Below are positions 25,865 through 35,327 of a stretch of DNA of 64,000 nucleotides, piece by piece (the first letter of the stretch is position 1; every line of letters begins with the position of its first letter). The notes under the pieces were generated by a model, which was given only the letters and a program-made list of their open reading frames with translations, was not told the origin of the DNA and ran no database searches. A program made the position numbers and the translations under genes. The DNA comes from Methyloprofundus sp. (GTDB lineage: Bacteria > Pseudomonadota > Gammaproteobacteria > Methylococcales > Methylomonadaceae): assembly GCA_016592635.1 (NCBI GenBank), contig AP023240.1:3327630-3391629 (forward strand), read 5' to 3'.

Positions 25865-26287
25865 CTTGGTTTGTTTTCCAAACAGTGCCTCTGAAATAAG
25901 CTTAAGAGATAAAGAATTATCACCTGACAAATCCTTACGCATTGCCGAAACAATTAGGCTAAAAGAAGAAAATGCCTCGTCACTATTTAATGTACCAAAT
26001 TCTGACCAAAAATTCTTTATCGCCATTATAACTTCATTACTTCCTATTAGAATTACTCTTGTTTTTGCTTGATTTAGTTTTTGTAATTGTTCAAGGCTTC
26101 TGTCTTCATTATATCTATTTGAGCTAGCTATTTCTGATACTGAGTTTATTAAATCAAGATATGCTTGAGTACGTACTTCAATATTTTTCTTACTCAAGTC
26201 AGCGCGACGACCTAGATAAAATTGGACAAGGGCACTAATCAATACTCCAGTTAAACCAATTAGAGCAACTACAAATTTAATATCCAT
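25859..26287 (-). CDS. Small membrane-anchored cassette protein, unknown function
   Basis: A 142-residue protein with one N-terminal span (FVVALIGLTGVLISALVQFYL) followed by GRRADLSKKNIEVRTQAYLDLINSVSEIA, a pattern common in small proteins of unknown role found in phage and accessory regions. The remainder is helical. Single gene of its cassette. Confidence 0.75.
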   Translation of the reverse strand: MDIKFVVALIGLTGVLISALVQFYLGRRADLSKKNIEVRTQAYLDLINSVSEIASSNRYNEDRSLEQLQKLNQAKTRVILIGSNEVIMAIKNFWSEFGTLNSDEAFSSFSLIVSAMRKDLSGDNSLSLKLISEALFGKQTKA

Positions 26288-26303
26288 ACTTTATCCATTG
26301 ATT

Positions 26304-26434
26304 GCATAACGCCTTGGTCAGGTGACGCTGGCAGATATTCGGCTGAACTCTAACAAAGCATCGACCTTCGATATAAAAATGACCTTTGGAAAAGAACTGC
26401 GCTGCCAGCGGTCACCTGGAGCAAATTGTTAGAA
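26304..26434 (-). repeat. attC site 17
   Basis: Core boxes GCATAAC and GTTAGAA; arms AGGTGACGCTGGCAG and CTGCCAGCGGTCACCT, a nearly perfect outer stem. Confidence 0.93.
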
Positions 26435-26784
26435 TTAAAATTTGTTTATAATATACTCAGCCTTTCGGGAGAGTACCTTTCAATGCTTTTACTGTCGTTG
26501 GGCGAGTTAAACAACACCACCGAAATCCAGTTTGTAAATGATTATCCGCTGATAAAGATTCTTTAGCAAATACTCAAGACATGGTTGAGTCGATAATCTT
26601 TCAAAACGTAACCCACTTCAGAAAAGCAAAGAAAGTGAGGGACTGAATTGGCCCAACGACCTCATGCCCAAATATCTGAGCCTGTCACTGAAAAGTGGCG
26701 ATACCAAGAAAGGGGAACGCGATGACCTATCGGGTTACACTGAAACCTAAGTAACGCAGCACTTAACATTACGATATTTTGAAA
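26435..26784 (-). other. Gene-less cassette, family member C
   Basis: About 350 bases with no credible gene. It is a distant relative of the cassettes at 14070 and 36726: it shares AATGCTTT(T/C)ACTGT near its lower end and AAGAAAGG..AACG near its upper end, followed by the hairpin TGACC-TATCG-GGTTA at 26723-26737. On the - strand a short frame (RPTTVKALKGTLPKG) parallels the SPDTVKAF tail of the other members. Confidence 0.6.
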
Positions 26785-26916
26785 TTCTAACGATGTGGTC
26801 AGGTGCCGTTGGCAGATATACGATGAACTCTAACAAAGCACTGACCTTTGATATAAAAATAACCTTCGCAAAAAAACCTGCGCTGCCAACGGTCAGCTGG
26901 ACCACCCTTGTTATGT
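26785..26916 (-). repeat. attC site 18
   Basis: Core boxes TTCTAAC and GTTATGT; arms AGGTGCCGTTGGCAG and CTGCCAACGGTCAGCT. Confidence 0.93.
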
Positions 26917-26919
26917 TTT

Positions 26920-27174
26920 TTACGCTACCTTTATTAATTTTAATTCATCACGAATTATTTTTCGCAACATTACTTCTAATGATTTATTGTGAGCTTGAAT
27001 ATGTTCTCGTAAAGCGTCATTGATAAGTGTTTGATAATTTCCACCACCTGCATTATTAACCTGTGCTTTAAAATGGTTAATAATATCTGCATCTAAGCGG
27101 ATAGTAATTCGTACTTTATTTGGATCAGAGGGAACTACTGAGCCACGTTTTCCTTCACTGAAATCTTCACTCAT
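26920..27174 (-). CDS. brnA: BrnA-type antitoxin
   Basis: An 84-residue ribbon-helix-helix protein with the BrnA pattern: VRITIRLDADIINHFKAQVNNAGGGNYQTLINDALREHI. It overlaps the end of brnT by 8 bases. BrnA neutralises BrnT and represses the operon in known systems. The C-terminal helix (LEVMLRKIIRDELK) is the usual end of this family. Confidence 0.92.
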   Translation of the reverse strand: MSEDFSEGKRGSVVPSDPNKVRITIRLDADIINHFKAQVNNAGGGNYQTLINDALREHIQAHNKSLEVMLRKIIRDELKLIKVA

Positions 27175-27448
27175 AACTCAACCCTTTGTAATATTGTTTG
27201 ATCTCTTTTTTATCTGCTTTTCGAGCCGATATAATGCGGATATTGTTTTCTCCGCGCTCAACATGAACTACAAGTAAGATATTTAGTAAAGCTCCCATAC
27301 CTAGAGTTTTAAGCCTTTGTTCATTATGGTAATTATCTTCAATGGTCAGTGCATATTCATCTTCTAATGCGATAACTGCATCAGCAAATTCAACACCATG
27401 TTTTCGGCTATTTCCAGCAGCTTTTAGTGAATCCCATTCATATTTCAT
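27167..27448 (-). CDS. brnT: BrnT-type toxin
   Basis: A 93-residue BrnT ribonuclease toxin from the ATG at 27448: MKYEWDSLKAAGNSRKHGVEF is the conserved start (F/YEWD and N..KHGV.F), followed by the DYHNEQRLKTLG-like block and the C-terminal IRIISARKADKKEIKQYY. The ATG lies seven bases from a -10 box, so a longer frame starting in the promoter is rejected. Toxin first, antitoxin second, as usual for BrnTA. Confidence 0.93.
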   Translation of the reverse strand: MKYEWDSLKAAGNSRKHGVEFADAVIALEDEYALTIEDNYHNEQRLKTLGMGALLNILLVVHVERGENNIRIISARKADKKEIKQYYKGLSYE

Positions 27449-27455
27449 GAATTTT

Positions 27456-27484
27456 AGTATATGCACATTTAGTGCACAAATCAA
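27456..27484 (-). promoter_or_regulatory. Promoter and operator of the BrnTA cassette
   Basis: On the - strand TTGATT (27479-27484), a 17-base spacer and TATACT (27456-27461). The spacer holds the inverted repeat TGCAC-ATTTA-GTGCA (27462-27476), well placed for repression by BrnA. The -10 box ends seven bases before the brnT ATG. Confidence 0.82.
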
Positions 27485-27514
27485 GATAAAATATAATTGT
27501 GATTACTCTTGAAA

Positions 27515-27644
27515 ACATAACGACTGCATCACTTGACGCTGGCAGATATTCGATGAATTTTGACAGCGCACTGAATTTTGATATAAAAACGACCTTCAAA
27601 AAAGAACTGCGCTGCCAACGGTCAAGTGGATGCACTGGTTATGT
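27515..27644 (-). repeat. attC site 19, mismatched arms
   Basis: Core boxes ACATAAC and GTTATGT. The left arm is ACTTGACGCTGGCAG but the right arm CTGCCAACGGTCAAGT belongs to the GTTGGCAG version, leaving one mismatch in the stem; it looks like a hybrid of the two common site types. Confidence 0.92.
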
Positions 27645-27678
27645 GTGTTAAATTTAAAAATTTTCTATCTATAAAGCC

Positions 27679-28260
27679 CTACATAGCTAATGCCAGCCCT
27701 TGTTGGCGAAAGTCACTGCTATATTTCCCTAACTGACTATCTATATCTTGTACTAATATTTTTTTATCATCCACAATAGCGTTAGGTTTTTCAGAAACTC
27801 TTAAAATAGAAAGAATAGTTGTTAAAAAAATCATTATTGGAAAAAAAGCAAACCTAAGAATTCTTGTATCCTTACGAAGAATTTTATGTATTATAGAAAA
27901 GTAATCACTTGCAATTCTACAATATATAGGATTATCTGTTTTATTTAGATTACCTTTGATTCTTTTTATTCTCTTATGTAAATTTTTATCTTGATACATC
28001 TGAAAGGTAAATCTTAAAAAGTCAGTTACTTTAAATGAACTCGTTACGGTAATTGAAGAATTCAATAGCTTAAGAAGTGTTATATATTCCTCTGAAGTCT
28101 CACTTAATTCACCTTTCATTGCTAGCAATGAAAGCTCATCTCTTAACCTATATAATTTAAATCGTTCTCTATTTTTTAAAGTAGGCTGTAAGTATTTGTT
28201 ATTAATTACAACTATTAACCATAAGCATATAGCAGAAATTATAAAATTAAGTATTATCAT
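27679..28260 (-). CDS. Membrane cassette protein, second gene of a split cassette
   Basis: A 193-residue protein with a span at the N-terminus (IILNFIISAICLWLIVVI) and another near residues 139-155 (FAFFPIMIFLTTILSILRV), the region between being basic and helical. Its ATG overlaps the stop of the preceding gene (ATGA), which is the one interrupted by IS66 copy 3, so both were a translationally coupled pair. Function unknown. Confidence 0.75.
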   Translation of the reverse strand: MIILNFIISAICLWLIVVINNKYLQPTLKNRERFKLYRLRDELSLLAMKGELSETSEEYITLLKLLNSSITVTSSFKVTDFLRFTFQMYQDKNLHKRIKRIKGNLNKTDNPIYCRIASDYFSIIHKILRKDTRILRFAFFPIMIFLTTILSILRVSEKPNAIVDDKKILVQDIDSQLGKYSSDFRQQGLALAM

Positions 28261-28512
28261 TTTTTATTCCCTGGTCTATTTTTTACAGACCCTGTTCTAA
28301 CATCAAAACCTGAGGAGGTATGATTTTTAATAGGTTTTAACTCCCCAGATTGGAAGCCATGCACTAGGTTTTTTCTATGTTCCGTAAGGTCATGTATATG
28401 TGATTTATACACTTTTGCTTGCATTACATTTGTAAATACACTTGTTATTAATGCAGAAACTAGCGGAAAAAAATAAAATTTTTGTAAGCGCTCAATAGAG
28501 CACGTACTTGCC

Positions 28513-30144
28513 CTATTCAGAAATGCCAGGTTTTTTAATGTTCCAAGGCAGCAAGGCCTCCACTTTATCAACCGTATCAGCATGGGGTAAAGCGGTGAGT
28601 ACCTGCTTAAGATATTCATAAGGCTCCAATCCGTTTGCTTTGGCCGTTTCTATCAGGCTGTAATGTACGGCACTGGCATGAGCCCCCGCAGGTGTATCAG
28701 AAAATAACCAGGCTTTGCGCCCTATTACAAAGGGTCGAATCGCATTTTCCGCCAGAATATTGCTTATGTTGAGCTCCCCATTGCTGCAATACACATTAAG
28801 CTTATCCCACTGGTTGCTAAGATAAGTCATTGCCTTGCCTGTCAGGCTGTCTTTAGGCACTTTATGCCGGTTATCTTCCAGATAGGCTTTAAGCTGATTT
28901 AGTACCGGGATGCTTTTCTGTTGACGCTGCAGATACTTTTCATTCACCGAAAGTGTTTTGATTCCTCGTTCAATCACGTACAGTTTATTAATCAGGCTCA
29001 GTACTTTGCCTGCTTTTGAGGGCTTGTTGTTTTTGCCCTTCTTGGCTTTGGGTTGTGCATTATGCGCTTCTTTAAAATAACGACGCGCATGATCCCAGCA
29101 TCCCAATTGAGTCATGCCATTTTTTAGGCATGCGGCATTGTATCCTGCATAGCCGTCGGTTTGCAGGTAGCCGCCATAGCCATCCAGCAGGCGCAGAGGC
29201 ACCTCACCACTCCGAGATGGATCGTATTCAAACAGGATGCTTTTTTCACCCGGCGGCCCGCCCAGCGTGACCCACATATATTTATCCGAGCTTGCCGATC
29301 GCCCCGGTTCCTTTAAGACCTGAACCCGCGTTTCATCGGCCTGTATGACGGTTCCCAGCTGTTGATGCTCTCGCATCAGGTTGATCAGAGGCTGAAGCTG
29401 TTTGGCGAGAGCAATGACCCAGTTGGCCAATGTTGCTCTGGAAAGTTCACCGCCATAACGCGATAAAATCCCTTCCTGACGATACAAGGGCAAGCCATCT
29501 GCATATTTGGCAATAATGATGAAGCACATCAAGCTGATACTTCCCATTGCTCCGACAATAGGATGCCCCGGCATTTTCGCTGCTGTAAGCCGACGCTGTT
29601 TTTCACCGTCAATCCGGTCGACAAAAACAGCTTTTTCCTGCATGTATTCAAGCACCCGTACTTTGGCAGGAATAATATCCAGCTCTTCTTTCACCTTGGT
29701 GAAGAAAGTATCAATGGCACCTTCTTTTTCTGCCTCCGTCAAACGAATGAAAACTTGCTCGCGCGGCAATTTATCTGAAAAGGGTTTGCGCCCCGGCTTT
29801 TTCTTGGTATCCGTCGAACTTGCCTGATTCTCATCGGCAAGAGCTTCATCCGCTCCCTCTGATTCCTCATTACCATCCACTTCATTCTCTGCCTCATCAA
29901 ATAAAGAAGTTTGGTGAGATTGTTCACTAGAGGGGGCAAAACGTTTTATTTTGGATAAGCGAAGTGCTTCTTCCAGAATGCGTATGCGCTTTTGCTGTTC
30001 GGAAATGACACCGGATTTGATCTCGACAACACGCGTCAATTCATCAATGGTCTGATCTTTTTCAAACAACAAAGCAATGCCTTCCGGCAGCAAAGAACAG
30101 GCTTTATCTTGTTGTTTTTTATTTGAAATATCGGCTGAAGTCAT
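28513..30144 (-). CDS. tnpC: IS66-family transposase TnpC
   Basis: 543 residues, the same protein as at 1203-2834 (proline in GGPPGEKS). Complete DDE domain. Confidence 0.95.
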   Translation of the reverse strand: MTSADISNKKQQDKACSLLPEGIALLFEKDQTIDELTRVVEIKSGVISEQQKRIRILEEALRLSKIKRFAPSSEQSHQTSLFDEAENEVDGNEESEGADEALADENQASSTDTKKKPGRKPFSDKLPREQVFIRLTEAEKEGAIDTFFTKVKEELDIIPAKVRVLEYMQEKAVFVDRIDGEKQRRLTAAKMPGHPIVGAMGSISLMCFIIIAKYADGLPLYRQEGILSRYGGELSRATLANWVIALAKQLQPLINLMREHQQLGTVIQADETRVQVLKEPGRSASSDKYMWVTLGGPPGEKSILFEYDPSRSGEVPLRLLDGYGGYLQTDGYAGYNAACLKNGMTQLGCWDHARRYFKEAHNAQPKAKKGKNNKPSKAGKVLSLINKLYVIERGIKTLSVNEKYLQRQQKSIPVLNQLKAYLEDNRHKVPKDSLTGKAMTYLSNQWDKLNVYCSNGELNISNILAENAIRPFVIGRKAWLFSDTPAGAHASAVHYSLIETAKANGLEPYEYLKQVLTALPHADTVDKVEALLPWNIKKPGISE

Positions 30145-30190
30145 GCTGATATTATAGTATTTTCAGAGGCAATAATGAACGTAAAAACAC

Positions 30191-30559
30191 TTAAAAAACA
30201 GACTCATATTGGAGTTTTTTATGGCCTTGCATTGCGCTGATATCAAAGCCGTCAAGTAACCAATTCAACTGTTGTCCCGTTAAAGTGAGCGTCTCCTCAT
30301 CACCTTTGGGCCACTTGAATTTTTCTTCTGCCAATGACTTGTAATACAGTACAAAACCATTATCTTCCCAGAACAAACATTTGATCTTGTTCCGCCGTTT
30401 ATTGGTAAAGGCATACAAATGCCCTTCAAAAGGATTATGCCCTAACTCGCACTCAACAATAGCCGATAGCCCTCGATGCGACTTGCGAAAATCAACGGGT
30501 TGCCGATACAGGTACACCTCCGTTAAAGACAGAGAGGGACGCATGACAACAGCCGTCAT
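30191..30559 (-). CDS. tnpB: IS66 accessory protein TnpB
   Basis: 122 residues, identical to the other copies; ATG overlaps the tnpA stop. Confidence 0.94.
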   Translation of the reverse strand: MTAVVMRPSLSLTEVYLYRQPVDFRKSHRGLSAIVECELGHNPFEGHLYAFTNKRRNKIKCLFWEDNGFVLYYKSLAEEKFKWPKGDEETLTLTGQQLNWLLDGFDISAMQGHKKLQYESVF

Positions 30560-30870
30560 CGCAATAGCTCTAGCATGGGCCGGATGAAGTGCATATTATC
30601 CTGCGTAATGCCTTCCAATCGTGTACCGTCATTAAATTGTAACGACAATCCGGTGACAGGCTCGGCTGAGGGTTCCTCATCAACCTGAATGCGTGCAAAT
30701 CCGGAGTGGTCAGTGGATTTTACTGTTGATTTGCATTTCCGATAGCTGAACTTTTGCGGGCATAAATCGTGTTGCCGACAATAAGCCGCCTGGGATTGCC
30801 CTGATGCTTGCCAGTGCTCTATGTGAGTAGACCAGAACGTTTCAGCCCGTACTTTTTCTAATGCCGCCAT
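30556..30870 (-). CDS. tnpA: IS66 accessory protein TnpA
   Basis: 104 residues, identical to copy 2. First gene of the element, starting about 80 bases inside its right end. Confidence 0.93.
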   Translation of the reverse strand: MAALEKVRAETFWSTHIEHWQASGQSQAAYCRQHDLCPQKFSYRKCKSTVKSTDHSGFARIQVDEEPSAEPVTGLSLQFNDGTRLEGITQDNMHFIRPMLELLR

Positions 30871-31272
30871 TTAAAATCCCCGTGGTATTTAATGATGGGA
30901 ATAGTGTTGCATTAATGTGAGCAGCTGGGAATTACGCTGAGAATTGAGCGCTTACAAATTTTTCGTTATTTAAAAATCCCCCTATACGCCCAAGAAAGTC
31001 CCCTAATATTTCTGGAGGAAGTCTGTATGTAACTAAAAAAGCCCAACATATAAAGCCAAATATAATAAGCCCTATCAAATTTCCAGTTTGAGCTAAATCA
31101 TATAATGCATCTATAAGTCGTATCGCAACATCAGCATAGTTATTTTCTTTAACCTTCTTAGTTTTTTCTTTAGCCATCTGATCCCTATAGACACATCAAC
31201 AAAACTTTCTATTTTAACTTAAGAAATATATATTGACAAACATATAAATACTTATCTATATCAACTTAAAGC

Positions 31273-31401
31273 ACATAACGCCAAATTCAGTGGCCGCTGG
31301 CAGATGTTCGATGAACTCTGCAAACACTCTGAACTTTGAAAAAAAATGACTTCTGAAAACGAACTGCGCTGCCAGCGGTCGACTGGAATTTTTTGTTATA
31401 A
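31273..31401 (-). repeat. attC site 20
   Basis: Core boxes ACATAAC and GTTATAA; arms AGTGGCCGCTGGCAG and CTGCCAGCGGTCGACT. It contains the stop codon of the next gene. Confidence 0.93.
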
Positions 31402-31914
31402 CTTTGATTTAATTACAGCTGTTGCCGTTATCGAACTCGCAATGCCAATAAAAAAACTTAAAAATTGCATGAATACAGTAGTTCGAATACCCGAATTAGT
31501 GTGAGATAACAATAACTGATTGGTATCCACTAACGCTTTGTTAGAAGAAATTAGTTGTTTATTTAAATTGTTTAAATCCAACAGTTTCTGCACCATTATT
31601 CTTTCAGAAGTTGTCAATTTGCCATTATTAATATGATCTATTAGTTGCGTTACTTCCTTTAATCTTCTTTCTGACTTTTTAGACAACTCTATAGAATTAT
31701 CAAGGTTATCCTTAACAATTTTTACTTCGTTCTCCGAAGGCATTGAGTTGTATGAAATACCTCCAGCTATACCGATACCAACAACCATAATTATAATTGC
31801 TATTGCATATTTAATGACTATGCGAAAAAATCGTTCAAGCCAATTTAGAGCGTACTCTGCAATGACTTTAATTTCTTTTTTCAAACTACGATACCAAGTA
31901 TTTTCTTCATCCAT
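31396..31914 (-). CDS. Membrane cassette protein with coiled coil, unknown function
   Basis: A 172-residue protein. A span at residues 31-55 (YAIAIIIMVVGIGIAGGISY) is followed by a long heptad-rich stretch (VKIVKDNLDNSIELSKKSERRLKEVTQLIDHI) and a second span at the C-terminus (TTVFMQFLSFFIGIASSITATAVI). Both ends could be cytoplasmic with the coiled coil in the periplasm. Function unknown. The stop codon is inside the attC core box. Confidence 0.75.
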   Translation of the reverse strand: MDEENTWYRSLKKEIKVIAEYALNWLERFFRIVIKYAIAIIIMVVGIGIAGGISYNSMPSENEVKIVKDNLDNSIELSKKSERRLKEVTQLIDHINNGKLTTSERIMVQKLLDLNNLNKQLISSNKALVDTNQLLLSHTNSGIRTTVFMQFLSFFIGIASSITATAVIKSKL

Positions 31915-31937
31915 TGTTTATCTGTATGACCTTGTAG

Positions 31938-32039
31938 TTATAACGCCAGCTTCAGCGGCTGCCGTAAGGGGCATGGCTTTTGCAGCTTTTTCTTTTTGCA
32001 AAAGACATGACGCTTATGGCAGTCCGCTGGAAGCTATTG
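31938..32039 (-). repeat. attC site 21, palindromic type, entered by an intron
   Basis: Outer box TTATAAC; arms AGCTTCAGCGG and CCGCTGGAAGCT with a further stem in CTGCCGTAAG/CTTATGGCAG and TTTTGCAG...TTGCAAAAG. The gene-side box is cut after G by the intron at 32040. Confidence 0.87.
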
Positions 32040-33982
32040 GTACGCCCAGCATGGGCGTAAACTAATGGGGTGAAAGTCCCCTGTAGGAGAACCTACTTTA
32101 CCCGTTATTTTAGGGTGATTATAACTACTAGCCGACGGCAATTGCAACTTCGCGAGGTGTTGTGAGAAGGAAGCCCGAGTGCAAAACTACGAGCCTATGT
32201 ACAAGAATGTCATACAAGGCCGAGTCTCAGGGGTGAGTTAGCCAATGATAACGAAACCCACAGGTTCGCGAGATACGGTAAATGGCAAGGCAGTGTCGTG
32301 ACAGTTTACGCTTTTATCTGGGGAGATCTGTTTAACAAGCGATGTCAGCTTATTGTATGAAATGAGTCAGTGGGCAACTGATTTAAATGTCCAGGAGTCC
32401 CGATGGCTATCCATCGGTGAACTAGCGAATACGATAGCAACGCAATAAGTGCGCATAGCGTCTGTTAGGGCAACCTTGCAGATGATTAAACAGAAGTCAG
32501 CAGACGGCATAGTAGCCAAATGCCCAGCGTAATGGCTGGGACAGGGTGAAGGCCTGAACATTAGATGAGGAGCAGCCCGCTCTACCTTTGGCATAAGTCA
32601 GGCGGTAGATGAATTGGTAGCGAGCCTCAAACATTAACCCTTTATTTACTTTAATCATGTTATTTGAACAAGTATTATCCTCCGACAACCTACGCAACGC
32701 ATGGCAACGTGTGAAGCAAAATAAAGGAGCAGCAGGTGTCGATGGGTTAACGATTGAAGATTACCCCGTGTGGATACATCAGCACTGGGCGGATATTCAA
32801 CGAGGATTGCAACAAGGCTATTATTGCCCGTTGCCTGTTAAGCGCGTGGAAATACCTAAGCCCAATGGCGGTATACGCCTATTAGGCATTCCTAGCGTAC
32901 ATGACAGAGTGATCCAGCAAGCCATCACACAAGTTTTACAGCCACTTATAGATCCTGATTTTTCAGATCATAGTCATGGGTTCCGTCCAAACCGCTCTGC
33001 ACACGATGCTGTTAAATCGGTGCAGAAAGGAATCAAAGACGGCTATGGCTATGCCGTGGATATTGATTTATCCAAGTTTTTCGACAAAGTCGATCATGAC
33101 TTATTGATGAACCGACTCGGCAAATGGGTGACTGATAAACAACTGCTGGTACTGATTGGAAAATATCTGCGTGCTGATGTGAGCATTCAAGGAAAGCGAG
33201 AGCCAACACGCCGTGGCGTGCCACAAGGTGGACCGCTATCGCCCTTACTCGCGAACATTATGCTGGATGATCTTGATCGTTATTTAGAAAGCAAAGACTA
33301 TCGTTTTGCACGTTACGCGGATGATTTTGTTATCAGCGTCAAATCCTTACAAGAAGGAGAACGAGTTAAAGCCGAAGTCACCGCTTATCTAGAAACGCTC
33401 AAGCTTCCTATCAACACAGAGAAAAGCCAAGTGGTCAGTAGCAAACAGCTTAACTTTCTTGGCTTTGCTTTTAAAGGCAAGAAGATAGTCTGGAGTCCGA
33501 AAAGTTTAGCCAACTTCAAACATCGCGTTCGTGAATTAACGGGGCGTTCGTGGGGAGTGAGCTGGATTTATCGGTATGAAAAACTCAGGCAGACTATTCA
33601 AGGCTGGGGAAACTACTTTGGGTTGAGCGAATATTACCGACCGATTCCGTTACTGGATCAATGGATACGGCGACGTATCAGGATGTGCTATTTAAAACAA
33701 TGGCGTAGGATACGCACTCGTATCCGCAACCTAATGCGATTAGGCGTGTCCAAATCAGTGGCAATTAGTTTAGGTATGAGCTCAAAGGGATATTACCGCC
33801 TAGCGAAAACCAAGGCGGTACAGATTGCTTTAAATAACAAATGGCTCAAATCGCAAGGTTTAGTCTCGATTGAAGAGCAATGGGTTAAGTTCCATTATTC
33901 ATAATGGCGATGAACCGCCCTGTGCGGAGCCGCATGCAGGGTGGTGTGGGGAGGGCTGGAGAGAAACTAGCCCTTACCCGAT
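32040..33982 (+). mobile_element. Group IIC-attC intron, complete copy 2
   Basis: 1943 bp from GTACGCCC to CCCGAT, same ends as the other copies. The remainder of the core box, TTAGGCG, follows. The first quarter of the protein gene and its leader differ at scattered positions from the copy at 15133, but match the copy at 44646. Confidence 0.95.
32657..33904 (+). CDS. ltrA: Group II intron reverse transcriptase/maturase
   Basis: 415 residues, identical to the protein at 45263 and different from that at 15751 only in the first 120 residues (for example DNLRNAWQ against ENLRDAWK). YADD catalytic site at residues 220-223; maturase domain at the end; no endonuclease domain. Confidence 0.95.
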   Translation: MLFEQVLSSDNLRNAWQRVKQNKGAAGVDGLTIEDYPVWIHQHWADIQRGLQQGYYCPLPVKRVEIPKPNGGIRLLGIPSVHDRVIQQAITQVLQPLIDPDFSDHSHGFRPNRSAHDAVKSVQKGIKDGYGYAVDIDLSKFFDKVDHDLLMNRLGKWVTDKQLLVLIGKYLRADVSIQGKREPTRRGVPQGGPLSPLLANIMLDDLDRYLESKDYRFARYADDFVISVKSLQEGERVKAEVTAYLETLKLPINTEKSQVVSSKQLNFLGFAFKGKKIVWSPKSLANFKHRVRELTGRSWGVSWIYRYEKLRQTIQGWGNYFGLSEYYRPIPLLDQWIRRRIRMCYLKQWRRIRTRIRNLMRLGVSKSVAISLGMSSKGYYRLAKTKAVQIALNNKWLKSQGLVSIEEQWVKFHYS

Positions 33983-34056
33983 TTAGGCGCTCTTAGCTTA
34001 TAATGTATAAACACAGTTAATTATTATGCGATATCTAAAATAAAACCGCAACCAGT

Positions 34057-34488
34057 CTATTTTTGTCTATTATCATTAAGCATCCCCCCCAAAATATGTT
34101 TGGCATCACGAAACCTACTTTGTAGCCGCACTAGTTGATCTCTACAGTTTCCTGTTTGATCAAGTTCTAAGCATGATTCAAGAATTAATAGATCATTTAT
34201 ATTCTCTTCTAGTTTACTCTCGATTGATTGGAGCTCAGCTATAGATACTTGCAACATCCCAGGGGCGGTTGCTAATAGATTTTGATCAGGAGTAGCATTT
34301 TTTATTCCATAAAAAGCGAGTGCAGCGATAACAACTGAACCAGTCAATCGTAAGGTTCTTTTCTGATTCTTTTGTCCAGAAGTTTGCTCGAAAAATGCAT
34401 CGCTGCTCTTGTATAGCACTATTCCAATTAAGGTCGCTATCAACGCCCATGCAACGGGTAGAAATAAAATCACGTAGTCTTGCATCAC
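34057..34488 (-). CDS. Small membrane cassette protein, unknown function
   Basis: A 143-residue protein with two spans (VILFLPVAWALIATLIGIVLY at residues 6-26 and LTGSVVIAALAFYGI at 48-63), then a helical soluble end with two cysteines (LESCLELDQTGNCRDQ). It is the second gene of a two-gene cassette, 11 bases after the exported protein gene. Function unknown. Confidence 0.7.
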   Translation of the reverse strand: MMQDYVILFLPVAWALIATLIGIVLYKSSDAFFEQTSGQKNQKRTLRLTGSVVIAALAFYGIKNATPDQNLLATAPGMLQVSIAELQSIESKLEENINDLLILESCLELDQTGNCRDQLVRLQSRFRDAKHILGGMLNDNRQK

Positions 34489-34499
34489 ATTTACCGTCG

Positions 34500-35159
34500 C
34501 TAGAATAATCGCCCGAAGGGCATCTTAAAATTAAAATTTGATGGAGATGACGAACGTGGTGAACGTTCAGCTGCATTTGACGAAAACTCTCTGAATTTGG
34601 CCATCAATCCTTGCGTAATCTCATCATCTGAGTACGTCGCGCCAATTAAGTCCCTTTTTCCTTCTTTTACCTTACCTGATATGCGGTGTGCTGAAACTAA
34701 AATGTCGCAGTCTACAATACCACCACGAGTTGGTCCTACTGGTAATATTTTTAGGTCTATTCTCACTCTATATGCTATAAATTCATTGCTTTGTTTGGTC
34801 TTCATTAGAGCTATAACAACAGTTAGATTATCACTACCCTTATCAAAAAGTATTGATAGTTTGTGTTCTATAAAGTGCGATACAGTAAGTTCTCGCAAAC
34901 TTCCCCTATCTGTAGATTTGAGGGGACATTCATATTGACCAACAATACCGTGCATCCCTAGAGGATCGGGAACGTAAACAGAACGAACCTTGATACTGTT
35001 CCACGCTATAGATGAAAGGCTATTTACAGGTTCCAGAAAAATATCTAGATCGTTGTTATGGGTAGCGCTGGTTTTGTCGTTTTCCTGTTCTGCGCCAGAT
35101 GCATTTCCAACACCACAGCAAGTAATGATCATCAAAAGTATAAAAAGTCGACGTTTCAT
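34500..35159 (-). CDS. Exported cassette protein, unknown function
   Basis: A 219-residue protein from the ATG at 35159, preceded by AAAGGAGG. The N-terminus is a signal peptide (KRRLFILLMIITCCGVGNASGA); the double cysteine could make it a lipoprotein, but a standard cleavage after SGA is equally plausible. The mature part resembles no family known to me. The longer frame reaching back to 35321 crosses the attC and is rejected. Confidence 0.75.
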   Translation of the reverse strand: MKRRLFILLMIITCCGVGNASGAEQENDKTSATHNNDLDIFLEPVNSLSSIAWNSIKVRSVYVPDPLGMHGIVGQYECPLKSTDRGSLRELTVSHFIEHKLSILFDKGSDNLTVVIALMKTKQSNEFIAYRVRIDLKILPVGPTRGGIVDCDILVSAHRISGKVKEGKRDLIGATYSDDEITQGLMAKFREFSSNAAERSPRSSSPSNFNFKMPFGRLF

Positions 35160-35188
35160 TTTTCCTCCTTTAGTTCGTGTATAAAAAT

Positions 35189-35319
35189 GCCTAACGACGT
35201 GGTCAGTTGCCGTTGGCAGATATTCGATGAACTCTAACAAAGCACTAACCTTTGAATAATAAATGACTTTCGAAAAAGAACTGCGCTGCCAACGGTCAAC
35301 TGGACCAGCCTTGTTATGC
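35189..35319 (-). repeat. attC site 22
   Basis: Core boxes GCCTAAC and GTTATGC; arms AGTTGCCGTTGGCAG and CTGCCAACGGTCAACT. Confidence 0.93.
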
Positions 35320-35327
35320 ATTTTCTA

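Larger units (their letters stand above)
28484..30955 (-). mobile_element. IS66-family element, copy 3, intact with 8-bp duplication
   Basis: Terminal GTAAGCGCTCAAT repeats at both ends; target duplication AAATTTTT at 28476-28483 and 30956-30963. Length 2472 bp. All three genes are present and the tandem 34-bp repeat of copy 2 is absent. Confidence 0.96.
28257..31177 (-). pseudogene. Small two-span membrane protein gene split by IS66 copy 3
   Basis: The 5' part is 31177 to 30956 and the 3' part 28475 to 28257. Joined without the IS and one duplication they give 147 codons in frame. The restored protein begins MAKEKTKKVKENNYADVAIR, has a span at GLIIFGFICWAFLVTY and a second at FPLVSALITSVFTNVM, and ends in a basic tail (KNHTSSGFDVRTGSVKNRPGNKK). 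An AGGGA ribosome site precedes the ATG. Function unknown; the following gene is coupled to it. Confidence 0.85.

Noticed and set aside
28484..28619. N-terminal half of the 120-residue frame at 28257-28619
   Set aside because: It reads the IS66 tnpC end in another frame; the real gene continues on the other side of the element.
34286..34576. 96-residue - strand frame overlapping two membrane/exported genes
   Set aside because: It overlaps both better-supported frames in another register and has no ribosome site.
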